From contig JAPDRN010000047.1 of NCBI GenBank assembly GCA_030247855.1, positions 62,001 to 126,000 of the forward strand: a stretch of DNA of 64,000 nt, in the 5' to 3' direction. The notes under the pieces were generated by a model. It made no database searches. It was given only the letters and a program-made list of their open reading frames with translations, and had not been told where the DNA came from. Positions 22,251 to 32,165 of the stretch are shown here, piece after piece. The translations under genes and the position numbers were made by a program. The DNA comes from Knufia peltigerae. Lineage: Eukaryota; Ascomycota; Eurotiomycetes; Chaetothyriales; Trichomeriaceae. The stretch's first letter is position 1, and every line of letters starts with the position of its first letter.

Positions 22251-23057
22251 TTAGTGCAAGACAAGAGTGTCATTACCAAGGTCCTCGGCCGCGTAAAGGT
22301 TACCAATGACGGTACCATCGGCTCCCATGATGTTCTCCCCCTTCAAGTAACAGTCAATGTAGACTGCCAGCTGGTTCAGGCACGATTTGGGACTCAGGTT
22401 GACGCAGCGGCATTTGGAGTCGCACCAGGAGTCGCGACCGCGGGTGATGAGTCGGCCGAGCGAGTTGCAAGAGTACCCCTTCCTCGTGCAGGCGTTGGTG
22501 TAGGATCTGTCGTCTTGACAATTGAGGGCGAAGCTGTGACGGCGGTCCAGTTGGTGAAGTTGATCCGTTGCTGAATCGTGGGTGTCGTTGTCATTGTGGT
22601 AGGGGTGTCCCAGGGGTGACTCGAAGTCGGGATGATGATGATGATGATCATGATCATGGGTTTGAGAGGAGGCGGCGGGAGCAGGATGATCTGGGTGGTC
22701 GTGGTCGTTCATGGTTCCTAGTTTCCAAACTCGAGGTGACGAGTTGGGGTGATTGGCAAGGACTTCGACAGCATCAACAACGCCAGTAACGGCGGCGGCG
22801 ACGGGTGAGAAGAAGAAGTTGGGTGCAGCAGCAGCTGCTGCTCCTCCGCCGTTGTCGAGTTCGAATGTCTGCATGGAGGCGTCATCGTCGTCCGGGACCG
22901 GAGCTGCGTTGAGCAGAGCAGAGAGCAGACCAAAGATGACAATGACCGAGAGAATGAGATTGACACCTTTTGGTTTTGGAAACGTTAGTTGTGAGCTTGC
23001 TTCATATTGTGATGAGTGTGTACCTCTCATCTTGCCCTTTGTCATGCTGAACATCAT
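22251..23057 (-). CDS. Secreted cysteine-rich preproprotein with His/Asp-rich pro-region
   Basis: Exons 23024-23057 and 22251-22966 give 249 residues. The 57-bp intron 22967-23023 (GTACAC donor, CTAAC branch, AAAAG acceptor) is a multiple of three, so unspliced mRNA stays in frame. Splicing puts a hydrophobic signal sequence at residues 13-31, with likely cleavage before APVPDDD. Residues ~32-95 are Ala/Asp-rich, ~98-140 are dense in His and Asp, and a dibasic LDRR at 151-154 resembles a Kex2 site. The final 95 residues would be the mature product, holding eight cysteines and a conserved-looking CYLKGEN motif. I know no family with this pattern. The layout (signal, acidic/His-rich pro-region, Kex2 site, Cys-rich domain) suggests a secreted effector- or defence-type protein, but activity cannot be read from the sequence. 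Confidence 0.75.
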   Translation of the reverse strand: MMFSMTKGKMRGTHSSQYEASSQLTFPKPKGVNLILSVIVIFGLLSALLNAAPVPDDDDASMQTFELDNGGGAAAAAAPNFFFSPVAAAVTGVVDAVEVLANHPNSSPRVWKLGTMNDHDHPDHPAPAASSQTHDHDHHHHHPDFESPLGHPYHNDNDTHDSATDQLHQLDRRHSFALNCQDDRSYTNACTRKGYSCNSLGRLITRGRDSWCDSKCRCVNLSPKSCLNQLAVYIDCYLKGENIMGADGTVIGNLYAAEDLGNDTLVLH

Positions 23058-24115
23058 GGAAATGCCCTTTTGTGGGAGGATAGAATCGAATAGCTTGATT
23101 TGTTCTTGCTGAGCACTGTGTGATGGTCAAAGCTCAAGAGTATGTAAAGAACGCTGGGAAGGGAGAAGATAGCAGAGACAGAGGTCGTTTTATGGTAGTG
23201 ACTGTTGGGAAGAAAAGAAGAAGAAGAAGGAAGAGAGAGGAAAGGAGAGACGGTTGCGTATTGAAATAGGGCTCCCAAGGCCTCGTATCTAGATGAACAG
23301 TGAAGTGTTGATGACGGCACACTTGGGAAATGCGGATTGGACCGGAGATGGAGTATTCACTGGGATTTGAGACTTTCCTCACTTGTCCTTCACCTCAACC
23401 TCACAGCGTCGAACATGGCCGTTGTGCTTCTTTCCGCTTGTCTCGTGAGGGAAAAGGTAATGATGACCACTCTTTCAAGGTCAACTCAGCCTTCAAGGCA
23501 AAGGCTGAATGATTGGACAGTGAGTGTTTCCTTCGTAGCTGGAACCACGATGACGGGAGCTTCACTTTATCCCAAAATTTCATGCAAGCCCACTTGCGTA
23601 TTTCTCACCGGTAAAGCCATGTTCTTCGTTGTGCATGTGGTGAGTAGGGTACTGTACCTGACTCGAGGTTCACCGTTGTTTTATTTATCTGTGAGTTTGA
23701 TTGGTTGAATCCGAGTGACGACAACCCGACCGGGGGCATCATCGATGCATCTCCGGCGGGAATGGGCTGATCCTGTTTCAGGTACCCAGATGACGGGTCT
23801 TAGATCTGATAAAGCCTCATCTGAAACGTGTCCATTTATACGATGTTGGGCTGGACTTTGGTGTTTGAAGTGATTGTAACTGGTTGTGCCACGTGGGCAA
23901 TCGTGACAGACCAATGGGGATTCATCCGGCCTTCAAGGGGGTCGAAGGAATATGCAATGTCCATGTCATGGCAATGAGAAGACCCATTGCTGCATCGGGT
24001 GCCGTCATCGCGCTGATGCAGGCTCTTTTTTCGATGAGTCAAAAGTTCTCCGTTCAGACACGTATCGTCCTATTGCAATTTTTCCGAGCAGGACTTTTGG
24101 TATATCCTCGATTAC
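23058..24115. other. Promoter side of the secreted-protein gene; no gene supported
   Basis: Purine-rich tracts (AAGAAGAAG on the plus strand, so pyrimidine-rich for the minus-strand gene) occupy 23205-23250, immediately upstream of the secreted-protein start. The rest holds short ORFs only. Confidence 0.5.
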
Positions 24116-26399
24116 TCAAAGCATCTGCGAGTCGAGAGATGAGAACAGATTGCTCCAGGCAGACAGATCAAAATCCGGTCCGCCTTGATGCATAGTACTA
24201 TCCCAAAACTCATCAAAGGAGGGAGGAAACTCTAGACCTGTGCCGTCGGTGTCGGCTCTACTGAGGTCAAGTTGACTCGTTGGCAGTAATCCGTCATCAC
24301 CCAGGGGGTTCAAGTTCCCCCCGTCGTAAGTAGGATTGCGCAGGGTTTCGTTCGATGATGAAGTTGTACCACATTCCTCCTGCGGATATACCTTATGCTT
24401 TGATGTTACGCCACATATGGACTTTAGAAAGCGACCGAGTAATGGAGAGACGTGCTTTGCATCCTCAAACATTTGTAAAGTCGCTTTGACCTCGGCTCGT
24501 ATCTCTTGCTCATCGACTTGATCTCGATTGAAGCACAAGTCCATTACGAGCACGACTAGAGCAAGATGCACATAGTGTACAGCTATCCCCATGCGTGCCG
24601 CCTTGATCCAAGGCATGCCATCCTCCGCAAGATATCTGTGAGACTGGATGACTGCCCGCGCTGATTCAAGACATGCTTGTCGAGAATACGCATACCGAAC
24701 ATCGGAAGATTGTCGGACTAGAAACCGGTGATGAAGCTTGCATCTTCTGCTATGGGCTGCTCTTGTGATACAGTAACGCAGGATAGGGATGTTGGGATAT
24801 AAAGTCTCGAGGGTTTTCGCACGATGGCGACAGTCTGCGTCGATTCTGAAGAAGAATGGCAGGGTCGAAATGAAATGGACCAACTTCTTGTCTAGGTTTA
24901 TGACTTGCTCATAGGGCATTGCCTCAAGTTTGGACGAATCCAGGGGCACGCTATCAGCCAACTCGCGACACAAATGGGCCAGACGGATCCTTTCGAGCAT
25001 GTATGTCATACCGGTCGGGCGCGTTTCCGATGTCGGGCTAGTGCTTTCTCCTAGCACCACCTCGTCGTCGTCACAGTCTTTGGGAAGCTTGACATTGATA
25101 TGATTAGGGTGAGTGAAATATGTGCCCTCTTGGGGACCCGAAACAGTCGACCATAGCCTGGAACTGTAAGCACATGATCTTTCAAGAAAGACAGACGTAC
25201 CAATCTGTTGAGGTTATAAACCAAAATACTCTCCGCTTCACCTCGCGGTCAATTAGATCGCGAATACTAGTTTCTTTGCTCGATGAAGATCCCCAATCCG
25301 CGTCCAATCGATGGAGGCCGAGATCCCTAGCCATTGTGGCGGCAGATGTCGCCAAGAAACGACCTCTGGCCGAAAAGCCATCTAGATGAATGGTCACCAC
25401 CGTCATAAAAATGTAAGCTTGAACGTCCTCCAAGGTTCCTGAAGTATTTCGCCGCGAATAGTCGAGGATATCCAGAGCACCTTTGCTAAAGACTTTGGAG
25501 AGCTGAAGGAAGTCCTGAGTATTGGTAGACGGCTGTGGGCCGTCTGGAGGCTCGTAGAAAAAAGCGGCCAAAGCAAGAATGGAGAGTAGGAGAGCGGCTT
25601 GTCCTATAGGAATGGGATCGCCCTGTTGGAGCTTGAGATAGAGGGTCTTCATGAGTGAGCGCATTGTTGGAATGTGAAGAATGCGAACAAATAAGTCCCC
25701 AGCAGCCTCGTGATATTGGAAGAGCATAGCTGCAGTTTTGTAGTCGGGGAAGGTGATGATTCTCTCGTTCCGCTGATCATACCCAGATACTTGGGTCGGC
25801 TTGAGAATGTCGGGGACGCTTCTGATTCTGAAAGATAGCTCATTCGATAGCATGTGGAGCTATGCGCGTCAGTGTTGCCCATTTATGTGCCTCTCAAGGA
25901 CATTCAGGGTTCGGTTCACGTACCACTGAATCCTCCCTCGTCGCTACATTCTCAAGTAACCGTAGTTCAGCGTCTCTCAATTGGTGCACGCTCGAAGGCG
26001 TACCGCGCTCAGGTGTGAACATCTGCCGCTTATCAAGATGATAATCGCCTGAACTATATCTCGCCTCAAGTTCATGCTGAAGCAGTTGAGTCTCCAGCTT
26101 CTCGATCCGGTCAAGTAATGGTGTATTGCTCAGGGTGGTAAGATTGGAATTCTTGTCTGGATTGTTCCATGGAGGGACCAAGAAATGGCAAGAGATGCCC
26201 CTGGCCGAGCAGTTCGAGCATGGCTGAACACGATTGCACTCAAACACAGTCAGTTTATTTTTGTGAACAACGTTTTGATTGGTGATCACCTTTAACTTCT
26301 TGGTTCTGATGGGAGATCATGGTCAACCAGCTTTAACCCCAGAATCTCAGCTTTAGAGACGGCTTACCTGCAGGATTGACATGACACCGGATCTGGCAT
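24116..26399 (-). CDS. Zn2Cys6 transcription factor with fungal-specific middle domain
   Basis: Five exons: 26368-26399, 26290-26305, 25924-26238, 25201-25859 and 24116-25163, 689 residues. Exon 2 is a 16-nt microexon; with it, the start reads MPDPVSCQSCRTKKLK then CNRVQPCSNCSARGISC, a perfect C-x2-C-x6-C-x5-C-x2-C-x6-C binuclear zinc cluster. A short coiled coil (LLDRIEKLETQLLQHELEAR) would mediate dimerisation. The middle homology region carries SATTMARDLGLHR-like and REVKRRVFWFITSTD motifs, then SGPQEGTYFTHPNHINVKLP. The last intron, 25164-25200, is only 37 bp, the weakest call, but it restores the family motif. The gene diverges from a membrane methyltransferase-like gene across 437 bp, so it may regulate that neighbour; this is inference. 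Confidence 0.88.
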
Positions 26400-26836
26400 A
26401 CTTATAACGTTAGCAGTCTGAGGTACATGTAGGCGTGACAACTGAGCAGTCTACACTCTGTGGCGTATCTGGGATGCTACACATGTAGTCATTACTCAGC
26501 GACAAACAAGAACCTCGACGAGGCTGAAGAAGCCAAGGACGGGCCTGAAGACAAGGCTGTTTACTCCGTACCTGACCTAATTACAGTAGATTTTTTTAAG
26601 TGATGTCCCACCTAAGATGCCTCGAAAATCCGGCCTATTTCCGGTTAAGTCCCACTAGTCGCTCACGCTTAATGATGACGTCTCAGCAGTGCTGTAGGTA
26701 ATTGGAAATGAAACACGATGCTCCGTGAACTTTCGTTGCAGGTGCGTTTGGTGAGAGTCGTGGTCATGAATCCTCCACCAAGACATTTCAAACATCTCAG
26801 AAGCTGCCAAAGCCGTGGCTGGTGGTAGTATTCTCC
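26400..26836. promoter_or_regulatory. Bidirectional promoter region, Zn2Cys6 gene / methyltransferase-like gene
   Basis: The 437 bp separate divergent start codons at 26399 and 26837. A TACTCCGTA motif lies at 26562-26570. No experimentally known operator can be named from sequence. Confidence 0.5.
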
Positions 26837-27842
26837 ATGATGAGTTCGCGACCATGGCTCCCTAGGAGGCACTACTTTGAAGTAGCTGACCAGTCCTGGT
26901 GAGCATGACTCCCTGCGATTGTGCTCTACACGCCTTGTACACGAACTGACCAAACCTCTAGGTTCCCACAAACCCTACGAGAGAAGGTTCAAGACTATCT
27001 TACACTCGGATGGATCAATAGATTCCCCGTCATACAGTCCATTGCACCTGCCACCCTGGTCTCCCAAGTCCTTTCAAAAGTCCTCGGCTCTCGAGTCTCT
27101 GACTATGTCTACTTCGACTTTGCCTCCGGAGCCGGTGGACCAACACCGTACATCGAGAAACACCTCAACGATCAGCTACACAGAGAAGGCAAGGAGGATG
27201 TAAAGTTCGTTCTGACCGACATCAATCCACACGTACAAGCGTGGGAGGCCATTGCGAAGAAGAGCCTAAACATCAGCTACATTGAGCAGAGTGTCGATGC
27301 CACGAACGCTCCTAGTGCCGAAACACTCCTACGGAATGTTCCTGGGGTCAAGGACAAGAAGATCATGAGAATGTTCAGTCTATCTTTTCACCATTTCGAC
27401 GATGATCTCGCAGCTAGGGTGCTGCAGAACGCCGTCGAGACATCAGATGGATTCTGGTAAGTTATTTTCATGTCGGACCTCCCTCATTCTGCAGGTCTGA
27501 ATTGGTTTATACAGCATCTTCGAACTACAATCACGTCACTTTACTTCCTTTGTCACTGTGAGCCTGCTATGGCCTTTGGCTATGCTCATTGCGCCCATCT
27601 ATTTCTGGCACTCACCTTGGCATCTCTTCTTCACTTACCTTATGCCTATTGTCCCCTTCATCTGGGTCTATGATGGGTATATCTCGTGCCTAAGGACGAG
27701 AACTCCTGAGGAAGTTGAGGCTCTTATGCGAAGTCGTGTGTCAAGGGAGGATTTGGACGGTTGGAAATTTCAATCTGGTCAAATATGTCATACTTGGCCA
27801 ATAGGTTGGCTATATTGGATCATCTGTTACAAAAGCGATTGA
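26837..27842 (+). CDS. Membrane-anchored class I methyltransferase-like protein
   Basis: Exons 26837-26898, 26962-27456 and 27515-27842 give 294 residues. Both introns are short with GTGAGC and GTAAGT donors and TCTAG and ACAG acceptors; splicing creates FEVADQSWFPQTLREKVQ across the first junction. A glycine-rich SAM-binding-like motif (YFDFASGAGGPTPYIE) is followed by FVLTDINPH as the acidic second motif and by MFSLSFHHFDDDLA. The C-terminal third is hydrophobic (SLLWPLAMLIAPIYFW, FFTYLMPIVPFIWVYDGY), so the protein should sit in a membrane with a cytosolic catalytic face. Two ATGs in tandem (26837, 26840) are possible starts. The substrate is unknown. The paired Zn2Cys6 gene and the later reductase and methyltransferase make a small-metabolite role conceivable. 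Confidence 0.85.
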
Positions 27843-28939
27843 CTTCTGAGCGCTGACCAAATTCTTCCTTTCACCTGTCGCCATGTCTCATAGCACTTGT
27901 CAACAAAATTCTGTACAGCTCATTGATCAGACCTGCAACGACCTCTGCTTTTCCCTTGACTCTTCGACAATTCCTTCATGCTCTTCTCCTGGCCGAGCCC
28001 ATACTGGTACAGTGTCTCTCGGGTCTGCAAAAAGAGCTTCAGCTTGCGTCCGCTCTATGGCTTTTCTGGATGATTAATGCCAGGCTTTGGACCAGTGATC
28101 GGCTTTGGCTTTTGCCGATTCGAGCGAATTCCTTGCTTGTGCTACACTTTGTTAGCACTTGCAAATCAGACTCAAGAAGTAGATCGGTAAGTCTTACAGC
28201 CATGAGTGACAGATGCATTGGACGAGAAGTTTGTAAAGAAGACTTGATCGCGGTCACTGTGAATTGTTTTGAAGAGGTTTGATGATGACCTGCAACGCTG
28301 TCATGTTGTTTGCTTATATAGCAATCTAAGCGCCGTCTCTAGCAGATGGACATAGCGCTCGGCAAGCACAACATGCAATGTATGTTCCAGAAAGACTCAG
28401 TAATGACACAGCAGACGCCAGCCAATGCGTATAGCCCTGTTCTCGTGCGGAGAGAAGGTGCGGCAAGAAGTCGATCATTATCTACCACTCCCTCGCAGCC
28501 AGGCCTCCCATCGTGATACAGAACCCTTCTTCGTCGCGCTGAAGATGCATATATAGAGGTATGGTCTCCAAGAGTTGATATTTAGAAAAGAAGGGGCCGA
28601 AGGTCGAGATTCGGGCCCGAGAGGTGCTCTCGTTTCTCCGACCCATAGCATCTATACACCGTAGAAACGATCCTTCTTTCTTTTGATAGGAAGTCCTCTA
28701 AGGATACCCAATGAGAGATTGGTATGGGGGTCCTTTATCCCTAGGCGCCTTATAACCAGGAGATAAGACCTCTAGAACGTGTAAAATCCGACTGCAGGGC
28801 TCTCAATACAATGTTGAGTCTACTGGCCGTAAGGAGTAGGCAGGCATCGTAAAATCAGGCGACCAGCACACATCCTACAAGTAGACGGCCCTCACCCAGG
28901 AACATCACCACTCGATCTTGCATTTGGTAGCAACTCACC
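27843..28939. other. 1.1-kb gap, no gene supported
   Basis: Short ORFs only. The part 28545-28830 is unlike its surroundings, with several short inverted and direct repeats, and might be an old mobile-element remnant, but no ends or coding capacity could be defined. Confidence 0.4.
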
Positions 28940-29881
28940 ATGAAGTACGACAACGTGCTCGTTTTCGGTCCAACAGGGGGCGTCGGAAGCGCTGCAGCGC
29001 TCTATGCCCATTCTCTAGGTGCCAAAGTCTGGCTAGCGATGCGAGACACGGACAAGGCAATCTCAGGTCTCACGCCCGAACAAGAACAAAATTCACCCGG
29101 TGCGTTCATGCGTGTCCAGGCAGATCTATTGGACGCCACATCCGTTGCGAATGCCGTTCGACAATCGGGTGCCAAAGCGGTGTTCACGTATGCGTCGCGA
29201 GATGCGTCCGCCATGCAACTCGCCGCCAAAGCCATGAAGGACGCTGGCCTGGAATACGTGGTCCTGCTCTCCTCATCCAGTCTGCAACGAGTTGGCGATC
29301 TTCGAGCGGTCGAGAGGACCGACTTTATTCCATTCATACACGCCCAGGCGGAGCTCGCCATGGAAGATGCCGGGCTTGCTTTGACGGCCGTGCGACCGGG
29401 TTACTTTGCCAGTAATCCTGTGAACAATGAGCTAGACCGGTCACAGTCGCCGGCGCGGGTTCGATTGTTTCGAGCAAGGGAGAATCTCTTCGACCCGGTT
29501 GACCCTGAGGACATAGGTCGCGTGTGTGGGAGCGTGCTCGTCACGAGGCCTTCTCAGGGCCAGAAGGAGTTGGTGTACGTCCAAGGCCCGGAGATCATGA
29601 GCAACAACGACATCTGGAAGACGATTGTCGAGGTCACGGGGGAGAATATTGACATTCAGCATGTGGACAAGGAAAACTATGTGCAGTCGATGGCGACGAA
29701 GATGCCGATGCCCCTTGCGCAGTATCTCGCCGGCTTGCAAGAGCAGGACGGGGAAAGGTATGATTTGGCATTGTTGGCACAGACAAGGGGAAATGTGAAG
29801 AAGTATACAGGGAGGGAGCCGGCGGTCTTTGCAGACTATGTCGCCAGGCATAAGGATGACTTTAAGTCCCTGAAGAAGTGA
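28940..29881 (+). CDS. NmrA-like NAD(P)-binding protein (atypical short-chain dehydrogenase)
   Basis: Single exon, 313 residues. The dinucleotide-binding motif is VLVFGPTGGVGSAAALYA at residues 6-23, after one short strand. ADLLDATSVANAV, VVLLSSSSLQRVG and TAVRPGYFASN follow in the order expected for NmrA/HSCARG-type atypical SDRs. The canonical YxxxK pair is absent at the usual place, which fits NmrA-like redox sensors and isoflavone-reductase-like enzymes rather than classical SDRs. Substrate is unknown. It lies 397 bp upstream of a co-directional methyltransferase. The ATG at 28940 has a strong context (CTCACCATGA). Confidence 0.9.
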   Translation: MKYDNVLVFGPTGGVGSAAALYAHSLGAKVWLAMRDTDKAISGLTPEQEQNSPGAFMRVQADLLDATSVANAVRQSGAKAVFTYASRDASAMQLAAKAMKDAGLEYVVLLSSSSLQRVGDLRAVERTDFIPFIHAQAELAMEDAGLALTAVRPGYFASNPVNNELDRSQSPARVRLFRARENLFDPVDPEDIGRVCGSVLVTRPSQGQKELVYVQGPEIMSNNDIWKTIVEVTGENIDIQHVDKENYVQSMATKMPMPLAQYLAGLQEQDGERYDLALLAQTRGNVKKYTGREPAVFADYVARHKDDFKSLKK

Positions 29882-30278
29882 AGGGAGGATCTTCCTGCTT
29901 CAGTAGGTAGTCTTCCACAATACTCTCTCGTACGATTTGACGCCTAGACGGCGACCTTGATACTCATGTATGGCTGGTTTCGGGGAGTGATAACGAGGGG
30001 GGAAATCCTGGAGTCTTCTCCCGAGGTTCAAATAGTGGCTGCTGTTGTTGTTCTCCAAAGACTCTCGTAAACGTCACTAAAATACTGAAGTGGAGACGAT
30101 CATGAGCGTCGGCATCTTTGCACAAGTCTGATCTTCTCGTGGGGTGAAGCCATATCTTTCTCTTAGACAGAAATAATCTTGCAAAAGTTGTAGCATCGTC
30201 GTGGAATTTATCAAGGATATCTAAACACCAAACCAGCCCATCTTTTTCCTACGTCCTTTCTTTTTTGGAGCTCTCTCA
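29882..30278. other. Intergenic between reductase and methyltransferase
   Basis: 397 bp with no gene; presumed terminator of the NmrA-like gene and promoter of the methyltransferase, with a pyrimidine-rich tract just before 30279. Confidence 0.5.
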
Positions 30279-31073
30279 ATGGCTTCAGCTGCCTCGTCTC
30301 TGAAAGCTGCGTCTGGAAATGACCGCTTCAACGACGAAGCAGCCAAGTGGGACAGTAACCCTTTTGTCCACGAGGCCAGCAAACATGCATTGAAAGCCAT
30401 AGTGGCCAAGTTCCCCGCGCTGAGACAACCTCCCGGCGAAACCGGTCTAGATGTCCTCGAGATCGGCTGCGGCACAGGCCTCCTCTCGTCCATCATGGCT
30501 CCCTATGCGAAAAGGATAGTGGCCGTCGATGCCGCGCCCGGCATGATCGATGTGCTCAAGGCGAAACTACAGAAACCCGACGCGCCCCGCAACATCACCC
30601 CCGTGGCCGTCCTTCTGGAAGACCCCGAGGACAAGAGTCTACCGCCTCAGGACGAGCGGGAACCCGACGGACGGCGGCGGAAATTCGACCTGATCACCTC
30701 GCACCTGGTGCTGCATCACATTCCGGACCTCAAGGGGGTCTTGACCACCATGCTGGGCTGCCTGAAGAGCAACGGGTGGGTGGCCCTGACCGACTTTGAG
30801 GACTACGGTCCAGAAGCGAAGGCCTTCCACGCACAGGCCAAGATGGGGGGCGTCGAGAGACACGGAACCAACGCCGACGCCATGGAAAAGCTCATGAACG
30901 AGGTCGGCTTCGTCAACGTTCGAGTGGTGCGGGCATGGAGCATGGACAAATCCGTGGAAAAGTACGAGGGCGAATTCGGTAGTGCGGGCAAACCGACCCA
31001 GCCCGGCCAAGGCGAGATCAGGAGTTTCCCCTTTGTCCTCTGCATGGGCGAGAAGAAGTATTGTCAGCCTTGA
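30279..31073 (+). CDS. Soluble class I SAM-dependent methyltransferase
   Basis: Single exon, 264 residues. After AAKWDSNPFVHEAS the SAM-binding motif I is DVLEIGCGTGLLSSIM at about residues 58-73, motif II is IVAVDAAPGMIDVLK, and FDLITSHLVLHHIPDLKGVL plus VALTDFEDYG supply the later motifs. This is the methyltransferase-11/12 type fold, without membrane segments or targeting signal. Relatives methylate many small molecules, so no substrate is assigned. Its position next to the NmrA-like gene suggests shared use, but spacing is ordinary for two independent genes. Confidence 0.9.
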   Translation: MASAASSLKAASGNDRFNDEAAKWDSNPFVHEASKHALKAIVAKFPALRQPPGETGLDVLEIGCGTGLLSSIMAPYAKRIVAVDAAPGMIDVLKAKLQKPDAPRNITPVAVLLEDPEDKSLPPQDEREPDGRRRKFDLITSHLVLHHIPDLKGVLTTMLGCLKSNGWVALTDFEDYGPEAKAFHAQAKMGGVERHGTNADAMEKLMNEVGFVNVRVVRAWSMDKSVEKYEGEFGSAGKPTQPGQGEIRSFPFVLCMGEKKYCQP

Positions 31074-32165
31074 TCGTGATAAAGTTGACTCGGTGGCGAC
31101 GCGCGATGGCTGGCCTATCGACTCCTCCGACGTCGAAGGCGTTTTGGCATTTGTTCAGCCACCAAGATGCCACTGTGGACAAAAACAAAAGATGGCTTGA
31201 CTTTTTGATTGTGGCACTTGTTGCTCCGAGCTTTCTTGGGTAGACGAACGGGTTTGCACCACGCTAAGGTTTTTACTTGCCCTATCCACAAAATGATATG
31301 CCGGCCACGAAACCCAGACCCTGAGAGAATCATGTCTTCTTTAGCCGTTGAGATGCGGAGGTTAGAACCGCCTCAATCAGGTAAATGGCTAGAAGCCACA
31401 GATACGTTCTACCTTACTGATATCGTTGGTTACCTTTTCTTCTGTTTTTTCCTTTCCCCGACGTCTAGAATCAATAACTAGATCGACTAGTTTCTGTTGT
31501 GATTGATCTGTGCTCACAGCCTTGCCCGTGAATGGTCGGAAGCGGAGGAAGGCTGGCTTGGAACGATGCGGAGAAACTTTGATCCAGAGTCGACACTACC
31601 GAAACTCTCCATCCGCGACTACGAAGTTCTCGTCCTCGTAAACAAAAGCCTCTTTCATTTTTCATCCCATTATGCTCGTCTATTACTTCACGACGGGGCC
31701 CTTCGTCCAGATAAGGCGAGTGTCCTCAATCATTGTTGAGCTCTAGAACCTTTCTGCAACAAGACGAACATGGTCTTCAGTAACCTTTCAACACGACCAT
31801 ACCTGTCAATGGACCTGGCGAACGGACCTGATGATCTGTGCGTGTCACCATGGTTGCCCACGCACCTCGTGTTTGCACACGTTCAATTGCTACAGCAGCC
31901 GCAAAGGCCACGGTGAGTGTCCAGCATGGCTTTTGCCAGGCGGATGTTAGTCTTTTGTCGATGCTTTGAGGGTTTTCGTTGTGTTTTTTGGGTCTCTACA
32001 GCCTATATTGAGACATTCGTGGCTTTTCAATTTTTACAGTACTTTCGGGTTCGTTCATCTGGCACTACGACTATCCCCGTGCCTTTTTTGTAGACACAAA
32101 AGCACCTCTTTTTCTGGCTTGAAATCGTGTTCCCCAAAAAGCAGCAATGTGAACAGAAAAGCAGT
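31074..32165. other. 1.1-kb gap, no gene supported
   Basis: Short ORFs without domains or splice logic. The last part is AT-richer and presumably holds the promoter of the rhodopsin-like gene. Confidence 0.45.

Noticed and set aside
28545..28830. Possible miniature transposable element
   Set aside because: No matching terminal inverted repeats or target duplication could be defined by eye.
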